Shown here: positions 34,102 to 43,037 of the stretch, piece by piece
Numbering within the stretch: the first letter of the stretch is position 1
How the letters are laid out: every line of letters starts with the position of its first letter
Source: Bacteroidales bacterium
Lineage (GTDB): Bacteria; Bacteroidota; Bacteroidia; Bacteroidales; VadinHA17
Assembly: GCA_012513795.1 (NCBI GenBank)
Contig: JAAZBN010000214.1
Span: 1-45,477 of the forward strand
Direction: 5' to 3'
Length of the DNA: 45,477 nt
Translations under genes and position numbers: made by a program
The notes under the pieces: model-generated
Database searches by the model: none
What the model was told of the DNA's origin: nothing
The model's input: the letters and a program-made list of their open reading frames with translations, nothing else

Positions 34102-35883
34102 CTACCTGACAGTGTTCAACAGGCTCCCGACGTTCATCAGTCTGCCGACAGGGTAGAGCCTGGTCCTCTTCTCCAGCTCAGAGACAGGCGTGTTCTGGTA
34201 TAGCCATTGTAACTGCGCAACCGGGTCAGAGGCTACATCTGCATCTTCCTGTTTAGCCTTTTCAAAAGCTTTACGAAGCTCCGGATTACTGTCAAGCAAC
34301 TCCTTCAGGTGACTCTCAAAGCCCCATACGGAATACCAGTCCTGCCCCTCAAGAAATGAGTCGAAAAAGTTCCATGCAAAGAATCCAGAAGCACTCTGCG
34401 GTTCGAGCATGGTCACAATATACTTTTTCGATTTCTGGTTAACGGGTACCACGTAATCGCCCCTGAAGAAATCAACCTCCTGAGTGACCGTTCTCATTTT
34501 CACGTTGCTGTTGAAATAGTGCCCCTGGGTTGCCCTGCGTGCCGGCTCGTAACTGTCAATATAATATGTCTCCACCACGAGGGTGGTATCATTCTGTAGC
34601 TGCTGCATCTCCACACCATTGACAGTCAAACGCTCAATGACTTCCTCCCATGCGAAGGGAACGATATAGGCTTCCGGTATAGTGACGGTGAGAGAGGGGT
34701 TAAAATAGTTATAGTACCTGATTGTGTCTGAATAAGGCTTATCATGATTGTAGAAGCCTGATCTCCTTCCTGTTATAGGTGTAGTTCTCTCCTCGTACCT
34801 GTAGCCGTGATATTCTGTCAGGTCCCACCGCGTGGAGTCCTGCTCCCAGTCAATGACAAACTCTTTTGCCTCCAGTGTGTGGCGATTGGCTTCGGCGCGA
34901 TGCCGGAGCAGCTCTTTGTTATTCAATGATGCAAATCTTACCAGCTCGGAGATGAACTGGTATGTCCCCTTCACTCGCTCGGGATATGGTTTGTACACAA
35001 GCGTTTCGGTCATGAAACCGAAGGAGTTGAAGAGAGCTGCATAGCCTGTTGAATAGTAAGCATGTTCCTCGAAGCCGGTTATTGCCTTTATCTCGCCTCT
35101 GTCGGTATACTGGACATAGGGTACCATCTCATTGTCATGCTCTTCTTTCATTCTGCCGTAGAGCTCTTTAAGCATCTTCTCCCGGAAGAATTGCTCCATC
35201 TCCGGGTGCATCTTTTCAGGCTGTGTGGCAATGAGTGTCACCGTGAACTGGTGATCAGAGCCGTTTGTGGTATGTGTGTCAAGGAAGAGATCAGGATCAA
35301 GGAAGCGGTATATCTCCGCGAAGGCCCTGGCATCACGCGAATCCTGCTTGACAAAGTCGCGGTTCAGGTCGAGGAACCTTGTGTTTCGCCTTGCGCCCTT
35401 TTCCTCAGGCCCGTTCTGGTTTATGCGCCAATAGCGGCTGCGGGTCAGGGCACCGCCGATATTATACACAGGAATAATGGCCACCGAGCAACTGTGAAGA
35501 TATCTTTTCATTCTGTCTTTGTTGGCCAGCAGGTCAGCCGCAAAGAGGGCGCTGGCGTCAATACCTTCGGGTTCGCCGGGATGAATACCGTTGTTGATGA
35601 GCACTATGGTTTTACCCTGCCTCCGTATCTCTTCCGGATCACTCTCACCGTCTGCTGAGATTATGAAAAGGTGCAGTGGACGGCCTGCATCGGTCATGCC
35701 CATCTCCAGCAGCGTTGCTTCACTATATCTCTCGTCAAGATCACGGTAGAAGGTTATTGCCTCTTCCCAGGTCATGCTCTGGTTCTCGTCATATCTCAGT
35801 TGCGGCTGTTCAGGGTGCTGCTGCCCTGCCAGTCCGGCTGTCAATATAATAAATAACAGGAGGGTGATGAGTTCTCTTTTCAT
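34102..35883 (-). CDS. Secreted M14-family metallopeptidase
   Basis: A 593-residue zinc carboxypeptidase-type protein with an N-terminal signal peptide (MKRELITLLLFIILTAGLAG). The metal ligands are in NNGIHPGEPEG (His and Glu) and FLDTHTTNG (His); the arginine-rich segment LDLNRDFVKQD corresponds to substrate binding. It differs clearly from the M14 protein at 3163-5739: no amidotransferase-like tail and a different His motif, so the two are not recent duplicates. The start overlaps the stop of the HD-domain gene by four bases, so it is the second gene of that transcript. Confidence 0.84.
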   Translation of the reverse strand: MKRELITLLLFIILTAGLAGQQHPEQPQLRYDENQSMTWEEAITFYRDLDERYSEATLLEMGMTDAGRPLHLFIISADGESDPEEIRRQGKTIVLINNGIHPGEPEGIDASALFAADLLANKDRMKRYLHSCSVAIIPVYNIGGALTRSRYWRINQNGPEEKGARRNTRFLDLNRDFVKQDSRDARAFAEIYRFLDPDLFLDTHTTNGSDHQFTVTLIATQPEKMHPEMEQFFREKMLKELYGRMKEEHDNEMVPYVQYTDRGEIKAITGFEEHAYYSTGYAALFNSFGFMTETLVYKPYPERVKGTYQFISELVRFASLNNKELLRHRAEANRHTLEAKEFVIDWEQDSTRWDLTEYHGYRYEERTTPITGRRSGFYNHDKPYSDTIRYYNYFNPSLTVTIPEAYIVPFAWEEVIERLTVNGVEMQQLQNDTTLVVETYYIDSYEPARRATQGHYFNSNVKMRTVTQEVDFFRGDYVVPVNQKSKKYIVTMLEPQSASGFFAWNFFDSFLEGQDWYSVWGFESHLKELLDSNPELRKAFEKAKQEDADVASDPVAQLQWLYQNTPVSELEKRTRLYPVGRLMNVGSLLNTVR

Positions 35884-36530
35884 CTGGCTTTATTGTTAAA
35901 ATGGGTGATTACTGTCTCAGCCGCTGACCGCATCTCTTCCACGATGTCAGGGAACATACTGTATGTTGATTCAAGATGCCTGAAGCGTGATCGTACGTTG
36001 GGGATGATCATGCCAGGCATCTCACCGGCCGGAATGCCTCTCATGGAATAGATCTCCTCATACCTGGCAATTCCTGCCTGGCCGAAGGCATCCATGTCAT
36101 CGGCAACGGAGAGGATGGCTGCAAGAGAGGCAGGATTGGAGTGCCCTGAGTACTCCTTGTTATCATGCATCTCTACGGCATTAAGTATCTCGCGGCGGTC
36201 AGACCCTCTGATTCCGACAGTTCGAAGGAAGCCGATGCAGAAATGGCTGCTCTGGGTGCCGTGATCAGGACCGCGATTGACGGTCAGACCGGTATCATGG
36301 AAGAAGGCAGCAATTATGGCCTTCTCTGCCAGACCCGGATCATTAACCATTCCAGCTTCATAAAGCCGCCCGAGAAGGAGGGCAGCGTTTTTCCACACCC
36401 TCTCATGGTGCAGATGATCATGTGAGGGCATATCTGCCCCCGAGAAGATGCGTTGGCATTCATCCCTGAGAAGCTTCCCGTACTTCTGCTCCGCCTGAGT
36501 AATAAAATGATGGGTCATGTCCGAAAACAA
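35880..36530 (-). CDS. HD-domain phosphohydrolase-like protein
   Basis: A cytoplasmic 216-residue protein with an HD metal-binding domain: HDHLHHERVWKNA early, FFHDTGLT (the HD pair) near residue 78, then a Glu-Met-His-Asp-Asn segment and SVADDMDAF. HD proteins hydrolyse nucleotide or cyclic nucleotide phosphates; no family name can be given. ATG 36518 (MTHHF) is an alternative start. It is the first gene of a transcript with the M14 peptidase, overlapping it by four bases. Its candidate promoter coincides with the terminator of the upstream gene. Confidence 0.78.
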   Translation of the reverse strand: MFSDMTHHFITQAEQKYGKLLRDECQRIFSGADMPSHDHLHHERVWKNAALLLGRLYEAGMVNDPGLAEKAIIAAFFHDTGLTVNRGPDHGTQSSHFCIGFLRTVGIRGSDRREILNAVEMHDNKEYSGHSNPASLAAILSVADDMDAFGQAGIARYEEIYSMRGIPAGEMPGMIIPNVRSRFRHLESTYSMFPDIVEEMRSAAETVITHFNNKAR

Positions 36531-36554
36531 AAAAGCAAAAGTAGGAACTTTTGC
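36524..36554 (-). terminator. Rho-independent terminator of the small DNA-binding gene, overlapping a promoter
   Basis: On the minus strand GCAAAAGT-TCCT-ACTTTTGC (36554-36535) forms an 8-bp stem with a 4-base loop, followed by TTTTTTGTTTT. It ends the gene at 36582-36827. The same bases include TACTTTTG (36543-36536), a TAnnTTTG element that could start transcription of the HD/M14 pair, so terminator and promoter are superposed. Confidence 0.65.
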
Positions 36555-36581
36555 TTCTTTGGTTCCATGTGATTGAATGAA

Positions 36582-36827
36582 TTAGCGGGCAAGCATACTC
36601 TCTGCAAGATCAAGAATTGTAGTGTCTTCTATAGTGACTATGCCCCCTTCGGGTCCTTTTTCAATATGGATCCCGGCACTCTGCCCGCGATCAAAGTTCC
36701 AGCCTCCGAAATAGTTCCTGACGGTCTCCTCCTCCATGTCAAGCTTGTCAGCTATCTTTCTTATACTCCCGTCAGGAAGCCGGTCCTTGATCTTCCTCAA
36801 CTGTGAAAATGTCAGTGTTCGTGCCAT
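36582..36827 (-). CDS. Small DNA-binding protein (Bacteroidota family)
   Basis: An 81-residue protein beginning MARTLTFSQLRKIKDRLP. The N-terminal ~45 residues form a helix-turn-helix (SIRKIADKLDMEEETVRNYFGG), and the remainder is a short beta region (GIHIEKGPEGGIVTIEDTTI) conserved in a family usually annotated only as DNA-binding protein in Bacteroidota. Its target is unknown. It has its own promoter candidate and terminator, thus it is a single-gene transcript. Confidence 0.78.
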   Translation of the reverse strand: MARTLTFSQLRKIKDRLPDGSIRKIADKLDMEEETVRNYFGGWNFDRGQSAGIHIEKGPEGGIVTIEDTTILDLAESMLAR

Positions 36828-36851
36828 GATTTATAATGGATAGGTTTTGTT

Positions 36852-36859
36852 CAAAGATA
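36852..36859 (-). promoter_or_regulatory. Candidate -7 element for the small DNA-binding protein gene
   Basis: TATCTTTG on the minus strand matches TAnnTTTG, 25 bases before the start codon. A -33 element is not evident in the AT-rich sequence upstream. Confidence 0.45.
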
Positions 36860-36915
36860 CTAAAAATTAGTTGCAGCGAGAAATTTAAACAGGGCTTTAA
36901 AGTTATTTTAACATT

Positions 36916-37353
36916 TTAAAATTCAAGAGATTGAATATTACGGATAATATATACGTCGTAATCGCCAAGGTACTCAAAACCTGCCTTTTTGTAAAGTCTG
37001 ACGGCGGTCTCATTGGTTCTGTGTACCTCAAGCTTGATCTGGTATCCCTTTTCCTTTGCAATGCGAAGTGATTCGCGGAGAAGACTTGCCGCGAGGCCCT
37101 TTCCCTGGTGCTCCGGGATTATCCCGAAATGGTGCAGGTATAGCCGTCGCCCGTCGAAGGTGATCCATGAAGTGCCTGTAATCCTTTCCCCTTCGCTGTC
37201 ATCGCTGAGCATCACCAGCATTGCCCCTCCCATGGCTATGCTTCGTTCTACGGTATTTTCATCATCGCCTCTCTCAGGCCTGCTCAGCCCTGTGGCACTC
37301 CATACCTCCATTATGCCCGGGAAATCACCCTTGCGGTACTCTCTTATTTTCAT
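36916..37353 (-). CDS. GNAT-family N-acetyltransferase
   Basis: An acetyl-CoA-dependent acetyltransferase of unknown substrate. The acetyl-CoA motif A is HFGIIPEHQGKGLAASLL (near residues 75-92), with the typical QxxGxG/A pattern, followed by EVHRTNETAVRLYKKAGF, the motif B helix. At 145 residues it is a bare GNAT domain. It lies 54 bases after the NfeD gene, on the same strand. Confidence 0.88.
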   Translation of the reverse strand: MKIREYRKGDFPGIMEVWSATGLSRPERGDDENTVERSIAMGGAMLVMLSDDSEGERITGTSWITFDGRRLYLHHFGIIPEHQGKGLAASLLRESLRIAKEKGYQIKLEVHRTNETAVRLYKKAGFEYLGDYDVYIIRNIQSLEF

Positions 37354-37407
37354 CCTTGCCTGCTCAGCAAAAAGTGACAGTTATTCAATCTTACGGGAGG
37401 CCGGTTT

Positions 37408-38850
37408 CTATTTTTCCGACTCATCAGCCACCACATACAGCTGTCCCTGCTCCTCCCTTCTCACCACTATCTTTGCGCCTCTGGCGATGAAACCTGTCTC
37501 CGCCACAGCCGGGTAGACATCATCACCTATCATGACCTTTCCTGACGGGCGCAATACGGTGTGTGCCGTACCACTCTGCCCGACCACCGACTGCAGTCTG
37601 CCGGTATCAAAACTGACAAATCCGTCAGCCTGGTTGACTGAGGTTTCCAGCGCCAGGCTGCCGAAGAGCCTGTTGGGGGCAAAGAGCTTTCGCGAGAGCC
37701 ACAGCGAGATAATGAACGCAAGCAGTGCCGCAAGCAGAACAATGGCGAAGGCTCCGACAATCTCCCTTACACCGTCAACGGAGGGGCCGAACCTGAATAC
37801 TATCTTGTCAATCATTACCAGTGCCAGCCCGGTCACTATTCCTATTACTCCCAGGACGCCTGTCACCCCGAAGCCGGGCACAGCGAAGATCTCTACCAGG
37901 AGAAGTATAATTCCTGCGATAAATATCACGATGTGCCAGTTGGCTGCAATGCCTTCAAGATAGAGGGGAGCGAAGTAGAGAACAGCAGCGAAGATGGCTG
38001 CTGCCAGTGGGAAACCCACCCCGGGGCTTTGCAGTTCGAAGTAGATGCCCCCGATGATCAGCATGATCAGCAGGCCGGAGACCACCGGGTTGACCAGCAG
38101 CATTATGATCCGGTCTACCAATGTCAGCTTCAGCTCTTTTATTACATACTCTTTTATTCCTGCGCTCTGCATGACCTCATCCACCGTCTCAGCCTGACCC
38201 TCGCAGAATCCGTAATCTATAGCCTCCAGTGCAGTCAGCGTCAGCACCTGCCCGGTATCCACTATCCCCTCGAGAACTATTGAGGGGTCAACCATTGCCT
38301 GGGCTATCTCGGGGTCACGGTGCCAGACCCATGTGGTGTCACCGTTCTCCACCAACGCCTTCTTGCCATGGGCCTCGGCCGTGGCTCTCATCATGCCCCG
38401 CATGAACGACTGGTACTTATCAGGCATCTTCTGGCCGGTCTGGTCAACCACGGTGGCGGCACCAATGCTTGCCCCGGAGCGCATATATATGCTGTCAGCC
38501 GAAATAGCTATCAGGGCACCCGCCGAGATAGCCTGGTTATCTATGAAGACCAGTACAGGTATGTCATAGTTGAGAATAAGTGTTCGCATGGAGTCAGCTA
38601 TGTCAACCTGCCCGCCGTAGGTGTTCATGTGTATCAGCATGAAGTCGGCATCAATTGAGTCAGCCTCGTCAAAACTCTTCTTGACGCTGCGCCAGAGAGG
38701 AGCGGCAATGTTCTTTTTAATGTCACATTTGTACACCACTGCTGTGGTGTCCGGTCCGGTCTGGGTGGCGGAAAATACCGGTAATGCATACAGCATGGCT
38801 GCTGCCCCTATGGCAATCAGTCCGCTCAGTCTGACAATTGGTCTTTTCAT
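37408..38850 (-). CDS. NfeD-family protein with ClpP-like serine protease domain
   Basis: A membrane protein of the long NfeD1b type, 480 residues. A signal-like N-terminus is followed by a ClpP/SppA-like protease domain (HMNTYGGQVDIADSM, then Ser in DNQAISAGALIAISAD, and SGASIGAA), four or five membrane helices at residues ~250-390, and a C-terminal OB-fold (GQSGTAHTVLRPSGKVMIGD). Such proteins cleave stomatin-like partners in membrane quality control; no stomatin gene is adjacent here. It overlaps mqnA by four bases. Confidence 0.88.
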   Translation of the reverse strand: MKRPIVRLSGLIAIGAAAMLYALPVFSATQTGPDTTAVVYKCDIKKNIAAPLWRSVKKSFDEADSIDADFMLIHMNTYGGQVDIADSMRTLILNYDIPVLVFIDNQAISAGALIAISADSIYMRSGASIGAATVVDQTGQKMPDKYQSFMRGMMRATAEAHGKKALVENGDTTWVWHRDPEIAQAMVDPSIVLEGIVDTGQVLTLTALEAIDYGFCEGQAETVDEVMQSAGIKEYVIKELKLTLVDRIIMLLVNPVVSGLLIMLIIGGIYFELQSPGVGFPLAAAIFAAVLYFAPLYLEGIAANWHIVIFIAGIILLLVEIFAVPGFGVTGVLGVIGIVTGLALVMIDKIVFRFGPSVDGVREIVGAFAIVLLAALLAFIISLWLSRKLFAPNRLFGSLALETSVNQADGFVSFDTGRLQSVVGQSGTAHTVLRPSGKVMIGDDVYPAVAETGFIARGAKIVVRREEQGQLYVVADESEK

Positions 38851-39614
38851 GGGATTATCTTTAGTTCCTTAATGTAATCAATGAACCGTGTAAGGGCTTC
38901 CCGCTTTCTGTCATCCAGGCGGTAGTCCATATTATGGTTAAGATAGAATATGACCTCTTCATGCGTAGCCACCGTGCCCTCTTTCAGAAGGGCCACTGAC
39001 TCGTTCCTCCTTGCCAGTCCATCGCCCAGCGCCCTGTTGAAGAGGGTGGTGAACCGTTCCGGCAACAGCCTGGCTGAAACCCAGCAGGCAAAGACAAAGG
39101 GCAGTCCGGTGAACTCCTTCCACTCCAGTCCCAGGTCAAGGCGGTATCTGAAATAGCGGGCATATTCAAAACAGCGGTCGCCTATCATCACAGCAGCCTC
39201 GCCGTGCTGCATGGATGTGATATCAAACTCCTCTGGCGCCGGAAACCACCTGTACTCCCGCTTCCAGGCTTTCGCTGCCAGGATACGGCAGAGAGTCACT
39301 GAACTGCGCGACCGGTAATCGAGATAGATGGTGCTGATCTCCTCAAACGATGTGTTGCTCACAAGCAGAACCGTACGAACCTCGCCGTTGGTGCTCAGAC
39401 AGTAATCGCCCACGAGATGATACTCATCCATGGCAGCAATCATTGCCACAGGGATAAGCCCCAGGTCACTCGTTCCTGCAATGAGCCTGTCAGCGCACTC
39501 CGAGGGGTGGCATACCTCAAGGTCAATCATGCCGGCCACTTCACCGTCGCGAAGACCGATCATAAACGGATAGCTGTTGATGTACTTGACCGCAGAAACC
39601 CTTATCTTTTCCAT
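38847..39614 (-). CDS. mqnA: Chorismate dehydratase MqnA (futalosine menaquinone pathway)
   Basis: MqnA dehydrates chorismate to 3-enolpyruvyl-benzoate, the first step of the futalosine route to menaquinone. The N-terminus VSAVKYINSYPFMIGL and the segment AGTSDLGLIPVAMIAA are typical of this periplasmic-binding-protein-like fold; GLPFVFACWVS is the C-terminal landmark. Length, 255 residues, is normal. Its stop overlaps NfeD. No other mqn genes except a possible MqnP are in the window. Confidence 0.88.
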   Translation of the reverse strand: MEKIRVSAVKYINSYPFMIGLRDGEVAGMIDLEVCHPSECADRLIAGTSDLGLIPVAMIAAMDEYHLVGDYCLSTNGEVRTVLLVSNTSFEEISTIYLDYRSRSSVTLCRILAAKAWKREYRWFPAPEEFDITSMQHGEAAVMIGDRCFEYARYFRYRLDLGLEWKEFTGLPFVFACWVSARLLPERFTTLFNRALGDGLARRNESVALLKEGTVATHEEVIFYLNHNMDYRLDDRKREALTRFIDYIKELKIIP

Positions 39615-39676
39615 CTCAATATTTCATTCCCCGCATAAATGCAAAGGTTCAATTTTTTTAGACCAGTACAAAATAC

Positions 39677-39684
39677 TATTTTTG
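39677..39684 (+). promoter_or_regulatory. Candidate -7 element for purB
   Basis: TATTTTTG fits TAnnTTTG about 43 bases before the purB start codon. No -33 element at standard distance. Confidence 0.4.
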
Positions 39685-39727
39685 ATTTTTGATTCACAGG
39701 TAAAACCGTGGTTAGGAAAGGGACAAA

Positions 39728-41065
39728 ATGGACCGTTTAATGGCAATTTCACCGGTCGACGGCCGCTACGGGGAGAGGGTCAGGGAACTGATACCCTTCT
39801 TTTCGGAGTTCGGGTTGATGCGCTATCGCGTGATGGTGGAAACTGAATACTTCATTGCACTGTCACAGGAGCATCTGCCGCAGTTTGATGGATTCCCCGC
39901 AGAGGGTGAGAGGGAACTCCGTGCACTGTGCTGCTCCTTTTCACCGGCTGACGCTGAATATATCAAACAGCAAGAGATCGTTACCAACCATGATGTAAAA
40001 GCAGTAGAGTATTTCGTAAAGGAGAAGGTGTCGGCCATGGGACTTGGGCGGTGGTCGGAGTTCGTCCATTTCGGCCTGACCTCCCAGGATATCAATAATA
40101 CTGCCATGCCAATGGCCATTCGTGATTCAGTCAGGGAGGTGCTCAATCCCATGCTGTTAACTCTTCGCGATGCGCTAAAAGCCATGGGCGCAGAATGGGC
40201 AGATATTCCCATGCTGGCACGTACCCATGGCCAGCCTGCAACTCCTACCAGACTGGGCAAGGAGATGGCTGTCTTTACTGAAAGGCTTGACAATGAGCTT
40301 TCAACTCTTGAAAGCATGAAATACAGTGGCAAGTTTGGCGGCGCCACAGGAAACTTCAATGCCCACAGGGTGGCATACCCGCAGATCAACTGGCCGGTGT
40401 TCGCGGATAAATTGCTCAGGGAAAAGCTGAGCCTGGAGCGACAACAGACTACTACTCAAATAGAACACTATGACGGACTGGCTGAGCTCTTTAACAGTAT
40501 CAGCCGCATTAATACAATTATTACTGACCTCTGCAGGGACATGTGGAGTTATATCTCACTCGACTACTTCAAGCAGACTATTGTCAAAGGTGAGGTGGGT
40601 TCATCGGCCATGCCCCACAAGGTTAACCCGATAGACTTTGAGAACGCGGAGGGGAACCTGGGGGTGGCTAACGCTCTACTTGGACACCTCGCGGCCAAGC
40701 TGCCGGTATCAAGGTTACAGCGTGACCTCACAGACTCTACTGTCATAAGAAATACCGGTGTAGCCATGGCTCACTCACTTATAGCATGGAAGTCAGTTAA
40801 GAAGGGATTGTCAAAGCTGATAGTCAATCATGAAAAGATCCGTAGTGACCTGGAGGAGAACTGGGTTGTGGTTGCTGAGGCACTGCAGACCATTCTGCGC
40901 AGGGAGGGTTACCCACAGCCCTATGAGACACTCATGGCACTTACAAGGACTAACGAGAAAATCACCGGAGAGACCATCAGAAGGTTCATTGACACCCTTG
41001 ATGTCAGTGATGCCGTGAAAGATGAGATGAAGGCTGTCACCCCGTTCAATTACACCGGTTTCTGA
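39728..41065 (+). CDS. purB: Adenylosuccinate lyase
   Basis: Acts twice in purine synthesis, cleaving SAICAR and adenylosuccinate to release fumarate. Of the fumarase/aspartase superfamily: the signature SSAMPHKVNPIDFENAEGN holds the catalytic Ser-containing loop, and TRTHGQPATPTRLGKEMAV (as ARTHGQPATP) holds the His. The 445-residue length and the C-terminus agree with the PurB group of this size. It starts MDRLMAISPVDGRYGERV. An ABC transporter gene follows six bases after its stop. Confidence 0.95.
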   Translation: MDRLMAISPVDGRYGERVRELIPFFSEFGLMRYRVMVETEYFIALSQEHLPQFDGFPAEGERELRALCCSFSPADAEYIKQQEIVTNHDVKAVEYFVKEKVSAMGLGRWSEFVHFGLTSQDINNTAMPMAIRDSVREVLNPMLLTLRDALKAMGAEWADIPMLARTHGQPATPTRLGKEMAVFTERLDNELSTLESMKYSGKFGGATGNFNAHRVAYPQINWPVFADKLLREKLSLERQQTTTQIEHYDGLAELFNSISRINTIITDLCRDMWSYISLDYFKQTIVKGEVGSSAMPHKVNPIDFENAEGNLGVANALLGHLAAKLPVSRLQRDLTDSTVIRNTGVAMAHSLIAWKSVKKGLSKLIVNHEKIRSDLEENWVVVAEALQTILRREGYPQPYETLMALTRTNEKITGETIRRFIDTLDVSDAVKDEMKAVTPFNYTGF

Positions 41066-41071
41066 CCCGAG

Positions 41072-42895
41072 ATGAAGAGTATCAGGATACTTCTGCAGTA
41101 CCTCAGGCCTTACAAATGGCTCGCCGTGCAGAATATGGGATTTAACATCCTCAGTGCATTCTTCGCCCTCTTTACCTATACATTGATCGTCCCGTTCCTT
41201 CAGATACTGTTCAACAGGGTGGAGGCCGTTCCTGACCCGGGACCCTTTGCCTTTTCTGCTTCATATATCAAGGACTGGGCAAACTGGTACTTCTCTTCAT
41301 CCATAGACCGTTACGGCGAGATGAGAACCCTCCTTGTCGTGGTCATTGTCTTTGCTGCAGCCAGCTTCATCAAAAACCTGCTCATATTCCTTGCCAACAA
41401 CTGCATGGCCAGCCTCCGGGCAGGTACCGTCAGGGACGTCAGGAACCGGGTCTATAACAAGATATTGAAACTGCCGCTCTCATACTTCTCCGAAGCACGC
41501 AAGGGCGACCTGATGACCAGGGTGTCAAACGACGTTCAGGAGATAGAGGTGTCAGTGATGTCATCGCTCTCAATGCTCTTCCGTGATCCTTTTACCATCA
41601 TTATCTTCGTTACCTATCTCATTGTCACCAGCCCCCAGCTTACTCTCTTTGCGTTGCTCATGCTCCCCCTCAGCGGCTGGGCCATTGCACGTATCAGCCG
41701 CAGCCTCAAGAGCGCATCATTCATTGGGCAACAGGCACTGGGAAGGCTGCTGTCAGTGATGGAGGAGACACTTACGGGACTGCGCATCATAAAAGGATTC
41801 AATGCCGAGGAGAAGATGACTCGCCAGTTTGGCCTTGCCAACGAAAAGTTCACAAAAACCTTCCGGCGTGTGGCAAGGAAAGCCTATCTGGCACACCCTG
41901 TCAGCGAGTTCCTCTCCACTATAGTGCTGCTTATTGTAATCTATTACGGGGGTTACCTGGCATTGAAGGGGACCGGCAACATGTCTCCTGACAGACTGAT
42001 AGCGTTCGTGGTGGTCTTCTCCCAGATAATCCAGCCTGCCAAAGCTATCTCCAGCGCATGGTTCAGCATCCAGAAGGGAATGGCATCAATTGACCGTATC
42101 AACGAGGTGATGAATGCTGGTGAGACTATCACCGAGAAGCCTGATGCCATCAGGCTCACCGCCTTCAGGGAGAGCATTGAGTTCAGGAATGTGTGGTTTG
42201 CCTATAACCATGAACCGGTACTGAAAGATATCTCGCTCACAATCAGAAAGGGTCAGACGGTGGCGGTGGTAGGCCGTTCCGGCGGAGGAAAATCGACCCT
42301 GGTAGACCTGATACCGCGGTTCATTGATCCTGACAGTGGGGCAGTTTATATTGACGGAGTTGACCTGCGCGACGTGAACATCAAGGACCTGCGGCACCTG
42401 ATGGGTATTGTGAGCCAGCAGGCCATACTCTTCAATGACACCTTTTATAATAATATATCCTTTGCCCTGAACGGTGATGCAGGCATGGAGAGTGTGGTCA
42501 GGGCAGCAACGATAGCCAATGCGCACGAATTCATCAGTGAGACGCCGGAAGGATATCAGAACACAGTGGGTGAAGGGGGCAACAAGCTCAGCGGAGGCCA
42601 GAGACAGAGAATAAGCATCGCAAGAGCCATCATGGCCAATCCCCCTGTGCTGATCCTTGATGAGGCTACCTCGGCTCTCGATACCGAGTCGGAACGGCTT
42701 GTCCAGGATGCCATGCTAAGGCTGATGGAGAACCGCACTTCAGTAGTCATAGCCCACAGGCTCTCTACCATCCAGCATGCTGACCTGATAGTGGTTGTGG
42801 AGGAAGGCCGCATTGCGGAACAGGGCACCCATGAGGAGCTTATCAGGAACCCCTCGGGCATCTACAGAAAGCTGTACGAGATGCAGACCTTTTAG
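41072..42895 (+). CDS. MsbA-like ABC exporter (permease-ATPase fusion)
   Basis: A half-size ABC exporter: six membrane helices in the first ~330 residues and an ATPase domain after it. Walker A is GRSGGGKST, the signature is LSGGQRQRISIARAI, and Walker B is VLILDEATSALD, with the H-loop in VVIAHRLSTI. The 607 residues fit MsbA/lipid exporters; lipid A export is plausible but drug export cannot be excluded. It follows purB directly. Just after its stop lie heptamer repeats and the hairpin repeats. Confidence 0.9.
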   Translation: MKSIRILLQYLRPYKWLAVQNMGFNILSAFFALFTYTLIVPFLQILFNRVEAVPDPGPFAFSASYIKDWANWYFSSSIDRYGEMRTLLVVVIVFAAASFIKNLLIFLANNCMASLRAGTVRDVRNRVYNKILKLPLSYFSEARKGDLMTRVSNDVQEIEVSVMSSLSMLFRDPFTIIIFVTYLIVTSPQLTLFALLMLPLSGWAIARISRSLKSASFIGQQALGRLLSVMEETLTGLRIIKGFNAEEKMTRQFGLANEKFTKTFRRVARKAYLAHPVSEFLSTIVLLIVIYYGGYLALKGTGNMSPDRLIAFVVVFSQIIQPAKAISSAWFSIQKGMASIDRINEVMNAGETITEKPDAIRLTAFRESIEFRNVWFAYNHEPVLKDISLTIRKGQTVAVVGRSGGGKSTLVDLIPRFIDPDSGAVYIDGVDLRDVNIKDLRHLMGIVSQQAILFNDTFYNNISFALNGDAGMESVVRAATIANAHEFISETPEGYQNTVGEGGNKLSGGQRQRISIARAIMANPPVLILDEATSALDTESERLVQDAMLRLMENRTSVVIAHRLSTIQHADLIVVVEEGRIAEQGTHEELIRNPSGIYRKLYEMQTF

Positions 42896-42923
42896 GATTT
42901 GCGATTTGCGATTGTCGATTTTC
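42896..42923 (+). repeat. Heptamer tandem repeat (CGANNNN units)
   Basis: Four 7-bp units GATTTGC, GATTTGC, GATTGTC, GATTTTC, with CGA recurring every seven bases. The complement of this block is found before the Mpv17-like gene at 11089-11123. It joins directly to the first hairpin repeat of the next feature. Confidence 0.85.
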
Positions 42924-42995
42924 GTCGTAGACGATACAGAATTGTATATGGCTGTGAAATACCATTAAATTCGTCGTAGACGATACAGAATTGTA
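42921..42995 (+). repeat. Pair of 26-bp direct repeats carrying a GTA-loop hairpin
   Basis: The 26-bp block beginning TTCGTCGTAGACGATACA occurs identically at 42921-42946 and 42970-42995, a 49-bp period. Each holds TCGTC-GTA-GACGA (stem 5 bp, loop GTA) then four bases and GAATTGTA. The repeat units at 10.9-11.06 kb have the same plan with a swapped base pair in the stem. Confidence 0.95.
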
Positions 42996-43037
42996 AAAAT
43001 GTTATCTTCGTGAATATACCTGAATAAATCAACAGCT

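Noticed and set aside
36612..36622. AAGAATTGTAG inside the small DNA-binding gene, matching the repeat tail
   Set aside because: It lies in well-conserved coding sequence and no hairpin precedes it; taken as coincidence.
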